Source: Entonaema liquescens
Taxonomy: Eukaryota; Ascomycota; Sordariomycetes; Xylariales; Xylariaceae
DNA: 64,000 nucleotides
Reading direction: 5' to 3'
Assembly: GCA_902805475.1 (NCBI GenBank)
Contig: CADCSX010000008.1
Location: 1,178,001-1,242,000 of the forward strand
In this document: piece after piece, positions 11,999-23,443 of the stretch
How the letters are laid out: every line of letters starts with the position of its first letter
Numbering within the stretch: the stretch's first letter is position 1
The notes under the pieces: generated by a model
What the model saw: the letters and a program-made list of their open reading frames with translations, nothing else
The model's database searches: none
What the model was told of the DNA's origin: nothing
Program-made: the position numbers and the translations under genes

Positions 11999-12121
11999 CG
12001 AATCTACCCCCCGCCAGACACCCCGCCACCAGATACCCTACCACCACCGCCCAGCGTGCCGCCTAACACCCCGGAAACTCCACAGGGTCCTCCAACGCCG
12101 CCGGATGAAGAAGAAGAATAG
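11999..12121 (+). other. Orphan proline-rich/acidic C-terminal-like frame
   Basis: Forty codons open to a TAG at 12119-12121 encode a proline-rich stretch (PPPDTPPPDTLPPPPSVPPN) ending PPDEEEE. This has the look of the tail of a real protein, but stops close the frame upstream at 11996-11998 and no exon or acceptor could be joined to it. It lies 45 bases after the pogo-like MITE and may be the tail of an element or gene whose body has been lost. Function unknown. Confidence 0.25.
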
Positions 12122-14212
12122 TCAGACTGTCAGATAACAAGAATGCCGAAAAGCTAAGACGGGAGAGGATATATTGTTGAGGATGTTAGCTCGAAGTGGC
12201 GATATAAAATATCAACATTCGTTAAATATAGCAGCAGTCGTGTCTATATTTAAATGAGTCACTCTTTTCAAATTCACTCTAAAGGTCCGCCTGTGTTTCC
12301 TGCCCGGTCGTGATCCGAACTTTATCCCATTATAGATCACTAAGTGAGTACATAAACATAGAAACGTACCTAAGTAGTTAATACGCCCCTTATACTAGAG
12401 CTATGTAGATAATATCTCTATTCTAGACTAGCTTTTACTATTCCCTAACAGAGAAGATACCATCAACTTTTATATGTTAGAGCAATTCAGTTCTATGAGG
12501 ACTAGAGATCACGATATACTATATTATCGAAGTAGGCAGTATGCCACCACTGACCTATACGGCGAGATAATGGATGGTTTTACCTTTCTCCTCATCATAA
12601 CGATCGATGAGTCCGAAGTGAGTGCACATCGTTCGGCACTCATGCTATTGACTCTCTCTGACGGGACGAAGGTTGAGATGAACGATTAGGTCTACGCCTC
12701 GGTACGTGCGAACATGACGGATCCTAGAGATTACCCATCTCTACTAGAGTTCAATGTGTGCTAAGACGATGGTGATTTTCTCTTCGCTTGGAGCATGGGT
12801 AGAAATTCACCCAACCTGTAGTACTTTACAAGTGACAGTAGTGACTCTAAATAAAGTCATGACTAGTTTATATAGAATGATTCACTTCACCATATCATCA
12901 TACAAGTAATCAAGTTCCTCATTTACTTGCCATGAGTCCAAAGCACCAATCAGTTACCTTCCTACTTCCATACCGGTTGCCCTGACTCACAATCTTACCT
13001 ATTCACCTCAACTAGGTCGATCTATGTAAAGCAAGTCATATATTGCTCGACAACTCAAACACATAACCTAAAACAATCTAGACCTATTAAGAACACTCTA
13101 TATCTCACCTGATAAACTGCGTATCTATATAAGGTGACCTCTCTCCTATATAATCTTAGTCAACACATTGGTATATACATAGATCCTTTAGTATCCATAT
13201 GCAGTCGATTACACTTCCACGTAAGTTATATCCGTTATTGACCTTCAACCAAGCCTATAGCTTCCCGTGCTCCTACGATCAGTCATATTCTAATCAAGCA
13301 CTGTCATCTCGGTTATGACAGAAACCCAAGTTTGCGCCTATACCTATGGAGAACCAGGTCAAGAAGGTACAGCTGATACGTAAAGAAGTATCAATTCCTA
13401 AGATGATGACTTATTCGGATCGAACCACAGTGTAAATATATTCTGCTTATTTCGGTAGGCTTTACAGGTACTAGTCACTGATTAAATGTACATCTAAATA
13501 CCCATAGGCGGTAGCTTTATATTGAAAACCTGCCCTAGGTAGGTAAGTAGGTAAGTATATCGGTAAAACCTAACCCTTAACAGTCCTTAATCTTCAGTGA
13601 ATGGTTTGGCTCTGCAGGGTAGGCGCGCTAATTATTTGGCCAGGATACCTGCCTAAGGTAAAGATAGGGGCACACAACGCATCTTGACGCGACGCCGACC
13701 AAATAGGCATCTACATTTTGCAAAACAATCGGCGCAGCAGCGACGACCTACTTACCACTTTCTTTCCGTTCTTTCTCTAAATTGTAACAAGCCAGCCCTT
13801 GTCTTTCAATTTTACTCCATCAAGACCCGTGCTACTGGTTCTTCCATCGCGTTTTAATCGGTATCAGCCTACTTGATCTTACATTATTGCCTTGTGCTTT
13901 CGATTCATTCATCTTCACAATCTTCACAATCTTCACAATCTTCACAATCTTCACAATCTTCACAATCTTCAAGTGATCTATACAGGTTCCTGTAAGCAGT
14001 TCCTCTATGCAAATCTGTATCCCAGGTACCTAAAGGTAAGTCGAAAGCATTAAAAGCATTAAAATCACCGGTCGCGTCGCCACTAACCGATAGCAGAGGC
14101 GTGCGCGTTCGAACCTAGCAGTCCATTACCTAGTGAACCATTTGTGCTCTACTTTGTTCACCCCAGCCCCCTTACAGCATCTAGAAATCTTTGACACAAG
14201 AACGCCGTAATC
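12122..14212. other. Intergenic; 5' flank of the MYND gene
   Basis: No gene is recognised from 12122 to about 13700; many short frames are broken by stops. GGTAGGTAAGTAGGTAAG occurs near 13539. From about 13780 the strand becomes pyrimidine-rich (TTTCTTTCC, CTTGTCTTTC), as fungal promoters and 5' leaders often are, and the 9-base repeat listed separately lies in it. Confidence 0.4.
13912..13971. repeat. 9-bp tandem repeat (TCTTCACAA)n
   Basis: Six perfect TCTTCACAA units (13912, 13921, 13930, 13939, 13948, 13957) and a partial seventh. It lies about 240 bases before the start codon of the MYND gene, probably in its promoter or 5' leader. Confidence 0.95.
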
Positions 14213-16074
14213 ATGGATATGCTCTGCCAGCAATTCTATGATGTTCTCAATGTCAGGCCGACTCCTTTGGACTTGGTCGAGGAGTTGTTCAGGGACTTGG
14301 GAAGTCCTATGGATAACGATAAGAATTCTCTTAGCACTGTAGACGAGCTCGACGCTAAATACCGACGGGTTCTACAGAACTTCTTGAAGAAAGCGGCTTA
14401 CTCTCCCCCGGATCACCCATACTTTCAGGTCATCAAAACTGCCGCTACTCAAGTCCTGACATTCAGCCATAGTCTGCACAATGCCTTCATTGCACGTCTG
14501 GCTTACATAGCACTACGTCATGAGAGTGATCCCCTAAGGCCATATGAACGTTTTTTCTTCAGGACCTGCAAATGGGTTTACCAAGGTAGGAAGGAAGCAG
14601 ACCTGGTGTCACCCGACCAAAGTGGATGCAAGACCGGCGGCGGTGTCAACAACGGAAGCGACGAAGATTCAAATGCCGAAAGAAAGATCGCCGATGGAAA
14701 GACCCACTGCACTAAGGTCGCCGATTGCAAGAGCGACAATTGTGGGGACCATAACGGTCCGGACGGTGAGGCTAAGAGCGACAACTATCCGGACAACAAC
14801 GGGAGGAACGATAATGATGAAGCCTCTCCAGCTCCTGGGTCTTCCAATCCTCCAGCGTCGCCGATAGTCCCATGCGCAAATTGTGGTTCTTTGGAAGTCA
14901 TTCTCACCTGCAATGACTGTCTACATACAGAAGGTTCATACATCACGATGAAGACCATGTACTGCAGCCCTTTATGCCATGCAGTAGACTTTCCAGTCCA
15001 CAAGCAAGTATGTCTTCGCCGCCAGCAGCTTGCGAGAGCTGTATCGCTCCTGCATAACTTCCTAGACATCATGGAAGGGATAGGAACCAGCCTCAAACTC
15101 AACTCATGCTGGAATGAAAGCGGTATGATCATACTGAAAGAGGACATCCCATATATAGAAGCTATGAATGGCAACTATATGATGCGGCCGTTCCCCTTTA
15201 CTGAATTCTCCGAATTTTCACAAGCATTAAGCGTCCAGGCAGATCGGTATGCCCGGGAAATGATTTATCTAATCGGCCCGCTGAAGGAGTTCATCTTAGA
15301 CGGTAAGTTAAGCTAGTCCTCCCGAAGTTATTCACTAGCTTATCGTCCTAATAACTTTCAGGCCTATGCGAAGACTTTAAGATAGTCACCATTCTCGTCA
15401 AGAATGCCAAAGGCGGAATCTGTCGCGAATACGAACATAACATAAGGAAGTCCAACATGATGGATCCCCACCATGTTTTCCGATTGACACTGCCGGGTGG
15501 AGAGAAGTACGCCGTCGATTTTGCATTGGAACGTTTCGGATGTGCCGACAGCTTGATCCCTTGGGATCTCTTTGAGGACAGGCGGATCTGGAAAATTGTC
15601 GACACGACTCGAAGAGTCCCCGTCGACCTCAGAGACCCCTATATCCCCGCGGCACACTCAATCATCATCCACAAGGAAATGCTAGACGACATAATCAATC
15701 TCACCAAAATGTTCATGGACACAGTCGAAATGGGAATACCTCCCCTGGAGGTACTGACAAAAATCAGCAAAGAGAAATGGCCCGAATGGGAAAAGGAACA
15801 CTATGAGGAGGCGATAGATTTTTGCGCAGCGATGGCTGTCATACGCAAGATCAAGTTCCCCGGTTACATGTACCTCAATGCGGAATGTGACCTGCAAATC
15901 ACGACTAAGTCAGAAGATTATATAGCCTTAATGAATCTTTGGCTATTGAACGAAGAAGCTGAAGATCTCAAGGTCGAGCGCGAGGAGACGCTAAAGTTCA
16001 TCTGGAAAGATCGTCTGGAGATAACTGGTGTGAGCTTCAATCCCACCCCAATGCGGCCAGACGCCGAGGAGTGA
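14213..16074 (+). CDS. MYND zinc-finger protein
   Basis: Two exons, 14213-15302 and 15362-16074, joined over a 59-base intron (GTAAGT to TTTCAG) that restores the frame (ILDG, then LCEDFKIV); 600 residues. A MYND-type zinc finger lies at about residues 221-266: CANCG, CNDC, then YCSPLCHAVDFPVHKQVC, with Phe where Trp is commoner. MYND domains bind proline-rich partner peptides, often in chromatin or signalling complexes. An asparagine/aspartate-rich, probably disordered stretch (about 140-215) precedes it. The N-terminal 120 residues and the C-terminal half have no motif I know; the long region after the finger resembles many lineage-specific ascomycete MYND proteins. No SET domain is visible. 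The start has AATCATGG context and no earlier in-frame ATG after the pyrimidine-rich leader. Confidence 0.85.
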
Positions 16075-18664
16075 ACAGGGATGGAGCAGTGGTGCGTAAA
16101 TGAGGCAATGAGGCAATGAGACGAAGTTGCGTGCATGACAGTGCATGGCATTGCTGGAATTTCCCTTGAGCTGGGGCTACTTTTGCACTTTATATAATGC
16201 TCGGGGGTCGGGGGTTTAGTTCCCGCTTACCTAGTTAGAATAATTGTCAATGACCAATGCTTACATTGCATCAATACAGTTCCATCTCAAGGCAGCATGA
16301 AGTCAATTCGTTGCGTTTCTGACAAAGACTACCTAGGTACCTAGTAATAAATAACACTAGCACTTATTTTATACCTCTCCCCCCTTTTAGTTCAGCAATA
16401 TTCAGGACAGCACTAATATCTAACTAGCTGCAGTATTCTTTTTGGTCAATATTTGCTTAACATGGTATAGGATAATATCGGAAAATGAAATCATCCTAGT
16501 CCATGGGGAAAGTATTTTCATTATAACTTTTATTATTTCCACTTTTGCGTTCTCGCTCAACGCACACTACTTCGAAGGTGCTGATAGGTATTATCTAAGG
16601 TACCGTAATAAAGGGATAATGACACCTAAAAAGATACGGAAACTATTAATACTTGTGATGGGAGCAAACGGCGGTCTTGGCAAAGCGACTTAACAGCGCC
16701 CGTATTTGTACACTTCGAGATCGTAGTCGTGGAACAGAGATCCCGTTATGTACGTCTGACAGCTCTACCCCAGTGATCTATCTCTCTCCGCGGGCTTACA
16801 AGATTGTGATCCACATGACATGTCACAGCTTTGACCTACATATATAAAGTGCCGATCCCCCACAAACCCGCCATTACCGTTGACAACGGATTAAGGCCCT
16901 ACCGCCAATTTTGCGAAGAGCCGCAAAGTAGCATTACGCCAAGGTAAGCCTAAGGATATATTTCGCAAACAACTACCCGAAGCGCTAAAATCGGATTAAT
17001 TGCTACCGTCGGGCATGTGCTAAGTTAGGGAAAGTGTCCGTACGCGTGACTGTAAATGGAGCGTAAGTTGACAGCGAAGGATCTCTATTGTACAATACGC
17101 TGGCGATCTGTCAGCTGGACTGTTCTGTTCAAACTAGTCTCGCTAGATATATCAAGAAGACCACTGAGGTGCAAGCGGAAATCTTTACCGCTACATGTGG
17201 TGAAACCACTGGCAACCCATCTAGGTTAGAGCACTCCTAAATTCGATGGAATCCGGTGTCCCGGTCTGACCTACGTAGTATCAAACCTAGATCGCGATCC
17301 AAGTAATGTATCGTTCATCAACGTCAGCTAGGGCAGCAAATCAATCAAAGCCGCTACGAACTGACGAATATCTGTCTAGCTCCACCAAGAATCGGCAGAT
17401 GCCGTGTCGAGCCGCTGTTTAGCGAATTCGGGCCCGGGAAGTAAATGCCAAGGCAAAATCCAAAGGGCTAGACCCAACAAATACCTACCTACCTACACTA
17501 CCCACCTAATCCTTCCGCTTCGGCGGCCTCTTAATGCCTTATTGAATGAAACTGTTTTTACCCCAATAAGGATGCATTTACTCCCCTTGTAGAGTTGTAG
17601 GCTTGTTACCCACCGAAATAATTATCTCGTCAAACAATGTACTCGAAGGGCCATTTCTTCCACCCGAAGCCAACAGCTCAGTCGAGTGCAATACGCTAAT
17701 AATCAGGAAGACGCATTCAGGGCAGGCCCATAAAACGAAAGTATATTGATAAAATATGGGAACTAATTTATATAGAGCCATGTGGCGAGGTAGGTAGTTG
17801 ATATCGTTAGCCGTGCATATGATCCTGAACACTCATGGCTTGGTTCGTACAAAGCTCCCTCACACATAGTTGCATAAATTCCAGCATGACAAAGAACAAG
17901 TATATCGGTACCTTTCATTCACTCGCTATCCAATCTGTGTCAAAAAAAATTCCAGTCATCGGAAGGTGGGAGTGTCTAGCTGTAGATGAAAGGGGGAAAG
18001 AATGCGAAGTAGATGTAGTTAAGGTAAAAGGAAAATATAATAGCCAAGGAAAGACAAGATAAGAGAAGCATATAATTCAAAGGAACATGGGCTGGGAGTA
18101 AAACTTTGGGAAAGGAAAAGGAAAGGTAAGGGGAAACGAGACATCGTGTGGAAGGGCTAATAGATAGCCAGAGATCCAATCATAGATCAAAACGTAAATT
18201 GGCATCCATCCTGCGATCTATCGAGGAAGTGACGCTGGGAAATATTCTGTATTATCGTTGTTGTTGGTTTTTTCAATCTGTTGTATAATATGTTCATGGC
18301 GGAGCTTGATCTATCAGGCATGGAATAGCAGTCTGTATGTCATATTGCTCCAGTCCTGTTCAAGATAGCCATACAATCTATGGCGATAAACATGCAATTC
18401 TTGGTATATGGGGTGGTCAGCAGTGGGAAAGAATGGGTGGTTGTTCTGGCCGTATAGTTCATACGAAATGTGATAAGACATATGAAATCTATCCTTATTA
18501 TAAAGGTAGTGATCGTGGGTTAAACAAAGGAATCCGTTGATGGTGGCGTGTAAGCCGAGCCCAAGGGGACCAAGAACTTGTTGGGTCCTAGAGCTAAACG
18601 TTTGTGAACCCTAGGAGCTAATGGCTTTAATGCCATTTAAACGTAGACCCAGTATCCGAGAGTA
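16075..18664. other. Intergenic, probably decayed sequence
   Basis: No intact gene. Apart from the short dehydrogenase-like patch listed separately, frames are short on both strands. A TACCTACCTACCTACAC run is at about 17483. The stretch 16900-17400 has near-normal GC and no obvious repeat. A TATA-like TACATATATAAAG lies at 16838-16850 with no gene that I can see behind it. Confidence 0.4.
16610..16692 (+). pseudogene. Possible short-chain dehydrogenase N-terminal scrap
   Basis: The frame ends LILVMGANGGLGKAT followed at once by TAA. This matches the nucleotide-binding start of short-chain dehydrogenases (beta strand, then TGxxxGxG with Met for Thr). Nothing recognisable follows in any frame. 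It may be the stub of a lost gene or chance; the evidence is one motif. Confidence 0.25.
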
Positions 18665-19919
18665 CTAGGATTGAGAGGGGTTGAGATCCAGCCTCCACTC
18701 AGCTGGAGTAGGTAGATAAGCCTCTGGGCTTGGCGCAACCCCCGGTACATGTTGTGGTTCTTGTAGTAGCGCTGCCGGGTTGGTATAATAGTCGAATGTG
18801 TATTCGCCGCTGGTGTTGTCTGGTGTGATAATCTGGGTGATTGAGCCAGGAGGAAAGCTGTTATCATAATGTAGTTCATGTTGCAGCTCTTGCTGTACCT
18901 CCCCTCGCATCTCTGAACGTAGCTCTTCTCGCACATCTTCCCGCATCTCTAAACGAAGCTCTTCCCATACCCCTTGTCTTAATTCTTGTCTCAAGATGTT
19001 CGCGTGTCCATCAACATCTATAAGTGTCAATTATGCTAAATGATAGGACGGCGGCGGCGACTTACATGGAGATGGGTACGGGGGGGCAGCGTGTGGATAG
19101 ATCGTCTGATAGATTCTAAACCACCTTCGCTCTTCCGACAAGCTCCGCAAGTCTCCCCGTCTTCGCAATCCCTGTATCTCCGGACCATCACGGTTAATTG
19201 CGAGCCAAGGCGGGCCATATTCAATAGTCTCGCAAGGCTCAGCAGCCCGAGCATGCTCCTCGAGCTCCCGTTTCTGACGGAAGGCTTCTCCACAGCGTGG
19301 GCATTGGGAGACTACATGCTTCCGATATATGTGTTCCCTATTAAGCTGTAAGAATCACTGTGAGTTGGTGGGGTCAGGGATAAACGTACTTGACGCGGGC
19401 CGTGTTTTCAAAGCCACCACGCTCATGGCAACTATGGAGAGAATCAGGAAACGCTCTAACAAATGGACAGGCAAATCGTCGGCTTGTACCATTCGAACGC
19501 GCTGGTTTCTTCCTTCGTCTAGGTGTACCCTCATCTTCATCATCGTCATCGTTGCCGTGACGAGAAGTCTTTTTCCTCTTTCTCTGTCGTCTTGAATTCG
19601 AGGAAGTCCCAGTCGCCCTGTTACTGTTGTAGTCCCCAACCCCTATAACAGGAGGTTCTTGCAAGGCATCATCTACCCTATTGATAATAGGCTGGACATC
19701 ACTGAACCTGAGTCCGCGAATCTTTCCAGGCAATTCGGCAAGTCGCTCTTGGACTTGCTCGGTTTCTAAGAACTCCTGGAGGCGCTCATCGCGGATACGT
19801 TGATACTTTGAGTTTGTATCAGGATAGACGTGGGTCTGGGGGGTTGCAAAATGGGACATAGAATTAATCGGTTCGTTTGGTATTGCAAGTCTGGCCTCTG
19901 AGTTTGGTAACTTGGCCAT
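18665..19919 (-). CDS. C2H2-type zinc-finger protein, lineage-specific
   Basis: Three exons: 19919-19390, 19337-19066 and 19017-18665 (introns of 52 and 48 bases; donors GTACGT and GTAAGT, acceptors AATAG and TATAG); 384 residues. Splicing of exons 1 and 2 rebuilds the fungal finger pair: RFACPF ... SC ... GFENTARVK then EHIYRKH, followed by CPRCGEAF ... LEEHARAAEPC. This spaced Cys2His2 arrangement with a CPRCGE partner is common in Sordariomycete proteins of unknown role, probably nucleic-acid binding. The N-terminal part is polar, with a basic and acidic patch (RRQRKRKK, DDDDEDEG) that could be a nuclear signal. Exon 3 has a short Glu/Arg-rich coiled coil built from near repeats (EELRLEMRED, EELRSEMRGE). 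No neighbour suggests a pathway. Confidence 0.8.
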
Positions 19920-21592
19920 GTTCTATTTTAGGTACTGATAACCTTATAATAGACATGGGTAATGAAGAGACTATAATGAAATTCAAAAGCAAAAAAAGAA
20001 CAAGTTCAGTGGAACGTATAACTTGCACAAGGTGAAGAATAGTCGTGGTTCGAGAATAATGAGGTGTGGAATTTAGAGAGGGACAAGGGCAACTGTACCT
20101 TTCTAAAATAACCATCGCTATTACTTTGCGGCTCTTCTATGCCATGCTACCTATTAAATCTCGGTATACGTACAATAAGTTATGCGCTTGCGGATAACTC
20201 TATGGCGTTAAACTGCAGCTATTTGGAGACTTGGTTGAAATGCGTGGTGCGTACCTGAAGGACCATCGGATACCTACCATTGTGCCAACTGGGCAAATAT
20301 AATGGTTCGGCCAGTACAATTAATAGAAACAAGCCGTATGTGGGCACCCAGATAATTCGCAGAGCATGGGAACCATTATCAGAGCAGAGTCCTACTTAGC
20401 TTCATGCAGGCTATGCAAGCCCGTATTGGCGGTATTGGCGAAGTATCGCATGCTGGTAATGTGAATACTCTATTAGGTCTAACGTCTAACACCGGGAAAT
20501 TCCAGTAATCTTGAATCTTGAGTATGGCTTTAACCCTGATTCTTGGGCTTTACATCATAATGAGTTAGTATCATCAATCGTAGCAGCCCTATTTTTCGAG
20601 TTGATTGTTGGCCCAATAGCATGCGAGAACGTAGCCAAATAGAGCATCAACAGAAGCGGTGAAGTTGGAATGAAGCAAGGCGGCAATATGAAAGAGACTT
20701 TAAGGATTTCTCGCTTCAGCATGGGGAAGACACGGGTTCTCGCGTCCATGACACGCATGCAAGACTCGGGACTGCCCATCTTCGCCGAACATATCGCTCT
20801 ATACAGTCATCTTTTAAGTCAGAAGAGCAAATACCTTAGATCTATTAGTATGCGATAGCTAACAGAATGATAGGATGTCAAACCTCATCCTCATCCTCAA
20901 TCTCATCCTAGAGGGTGGCAGCTTCCACCTAAATATCAAAGGAGATATATAGTCCGCCATACACGTAACCATGTCGGTAATGTCCCGACATGACGTCTGA
21001 AGCTGAGAACTATTATTTTATTGCAAAGGCGTTAGTCAGATAAGTTGCGAATGGGTACAAAAAACGCCCAGCCAGTCGGAAGTCGGAAGTTTGAAGTTCA
21101 TAAGGCATCAGCACCAAGGTCGTAAGGCTATAAAGCCACAAAACAGCTAGGTGCTTAATGTACCTAACCTAACGTTGTATCAGAAAGCGACACTAATTTG
21201 TTGGAGAATTCGGAGAAAGTCTGGGGCAGACAGGGCGGACAGGGTAGATTAGCATGTGAAGTAAACGTTAAATTCCCCATGCAGTACACATGCCTCGGCC
21301 GTAAAACTGTGGGGTCTGACATCAGCGTAATGGTTAGCGTATTAGCGCGTAAAATTGCAGACTTCGTACCGGAACTCTACAAGCGCGAGTAGCCACGCAT
21401 CCGAGGTCCAAATTAACTTCCCTCGTAATCATAAACTCCGGATTCGTTCCTTCTACATTCTCCTCTTCAACTGTATATTTAATTTTATAGAATATCTCAA
21501 CGAGCCATCTGGACTGAATATCTAACATCATATAAACATCAAGACCAAAAGCGCCATTACCAAGTCTCCAATAACAAATATATAAAGTAAAA
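19920..21592. other. Intergenic between divergent genes
   Basis: The shared upstream region of the zinc-finger gene (minus) and the thiolase gene (plus). Short direct repeats such as CATCCTCATCCTCAATCTCATCCT occur near 20889, and GGAAGTCGGAAG near 21078. No RNA gene or coding frame with family resemblance was found. Confidence 0.4.
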
Positions 21593-23046
21593 ATGGGTGG
21601 TGGGTACTTTCGCCGAGTCCTAAACACAACGTATAGCTGACAGAACATCACAATCGCAGCCCTCGAAAGATTAACGCAGATCTCCGGCCAGATCTCTGGC
21701 TCCAAGTCGGCGCGCGAGAAGCTTCTCGAGAAGAACCCAGACGACGTTGGCCTCTCCCTTCCATCCTATACCTTCCCGATAACAACAAACTAACAATCCC
21801 GCAAAAACAGATCGTAGTAACAGCATGCCTTCGAACGGCGTTCACGAAAGGTGGCAAGGGCGGTTTCAAGGACACACAAGCAGCTGACCTGATGGCCGGA
21901 GCCCTGAAGGGACTTCTCGAGCGGTCCAAGATCGACCCGAAGCTGGTAGAAGATGTATGCGTAGGCGAGGTGCTTGCGCCTGGCGGTGGCGCTACCGAGA
22001 TGCGCGCCGCAGCTCTCGTTGCCGGTCTGCCCGAGACCACCGCCGTCCGAACACTCAACCGACAGTGCTCGTCCGGTCTGCAAGCCTGCGTTGATGTCGC
22101 CAACCAGATCCGCACCGGCATGATTGAGGTCGGTATCGGTGCCGGTGTCGAGAGCATGAGCTTGCAATACGGGTAAGTTTCTTCCTTTCGTACCTCCTAA
22201 AATACCGCCGCTGGATCTCTAGCTGACAAATATCCTCTCCAAAGTCCCTCGGCTGTAACCGAGTTCTCCGACCTCCTCGAGTCCTACCCCGAGGCCGCCA
22301 ACTGCAAGGTTCCCATGGGCGTCCTCTCCGAAGACATGGCGCGCGACCTCAAGATCTCGCGTGCCGACCAGGACGCCTTCGCCGCCGCGTCGTACCAGAA
22401 GGCCCTGAAGGCGCAGCAAGCGGGTCTCTTCGACGAGGAGATCCACCCCCTGACCGTGAAGTTCACGGACCCCAAGAGCGGCGAGACCAAGGACCTCACC
22501 GTCAAGAAGGACGACGGCGTCCGCCCCGGCATCACCGCCGAGTCCCTCGGTAAGATCCGCCCCGCGTTCGCCGAGAACGGCTCCATCCACGCGGGCAACG
22601 CGTCGCAGATCAGCGACGGCGCCGCCGCCGTCCTGCTCATGCGCCGGTCCACCGCCGAGCGCCTCGGCCAGGCCATCCTCGGCAAGTTCGTCGCCGCCAG
22701 CGTCGTCGGCGTCAAACCTTTGCTCATGGGCATCGGCCCCTGGAAGGCTATCCCCAAGGCTCTCCAGCTCGCCGGCGGCTTGACCGTCGACGACATCGAC
22801 ATCTTCGAGATCAACGAGGCTTTCGCCAGCCAGTGCCTCTGGTGCGCCAACGAGCTCAAGATCCCCGCCGAGAAGATCAACCCCAAGGGCGGCGCTATCG
22901 CCTTCGGTCACCCCCTCGGCTGCACTGGCGCTCGCCAGGTGAGCACCCTGCTATATGAGCTGCGGCGCCGCAACCAGAAGATCGGCGTCACGAGCATGTG
23001 TGTTGGTACTGGTATGGGTATGGCCGCCATCTGGGTTGCCGAGTAA
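21593..23046 (+). CDS. Peroxisomal 3-ketoacyl-CoA thiolase
   Basis: Thiolase that cleaves 3-ketoacyl-CoA with CoA in the last step of fatty-acid beta-oxidation. Exons: 21593-21599, 21660-21745, 21811-22172 and 22245-23046; 418 residues, the usual length. The 7-base first exon (ATGGGTG, donor GTGGGT, acceptor CGCAG) was chosen because the next exon has no ATG and an in-frame TGA just upstream. Residues 6-14 (RLTQISGQI) resemble a PTS2 peroxisome signal. Catalytic residues are present: Cys117 (NRQCSSG), His374 (AFGHPLG) and Cys404 (MCVGTGMG). The motif INEAFASQC is intact. The last exon is much richer in G and C than its surroundings, with C or G at most third positions, as in highly expressed fungal genes. 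Intron 2 has a weak donor (GTTGGC). Confidence 0.93.
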
Positions 23047-23443
23047 GGTTGTTGAATCTCTCGGATCGGTTTAAAAGCATATCTAATGCCGTCGCATACT
23101 GCGACGCACCTTGTAGAAACATCATCTCGAACCCTAAAAGGGTCGATGCATGTAAGTATGAATTCATATATGAAGTACATGGCAGGAAGAGCAGTCGAAG
23201 GAGGCACATTAGCATCATGTACAATGTATATATATAAGGCGTTTTAGTATATCTATATGAAAATGCAATTACAAGCTTCGTCGCCATATTTCTAAAGTAC
23301 ATTTTAGGACTATGATCCAGCCCCGTAACGCATTTTAATATGCATTGTTTCTATGTCTCTCTTCTGTGCCGAGACTAATTCCCGCGAAAAGTAGATGGCT
23401 TCAGATCATCCATAATAGGCGCCAATGGGCTATGATTCTCGCA
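23047..23443. other. Convergent intergenic region
   Basis: The 3' flanks of the thiolase and the cyclodeaminase-like gene. A+T-rich patches, including TATATATAAGG near 23227, may serve 3'-end formation. No gene seen. Confidence 0.5.

Noticed and set aside
12474..12689. 71-codon plus-strand frame
   Set aside because: No family resemblance, no splice partners, and surrounded by stop-rich sequence.
14101..14118. GTTCGAACC, resembling a tRNA T-loop
   Set aside because: No acceptor stem, D arm or anticodon arm can be folded around it. No tRNA gene was found anywhere in the window.
16404..16418. GACAGCACTAATA, identical to the terminus of MITE family 1
   Set aside because: Only about 13 bases match and neither the hairpin nor the inner arm sequence is present, so chance cannot be excluded.
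22219..22911. Long minus-strand frames (200-230 codons) across the thiolase exon
   Set aside because: The exon is very GC-rich at third positions, which removes stops on the opposite strand; the thiolase is certain from its catalytic motifs.
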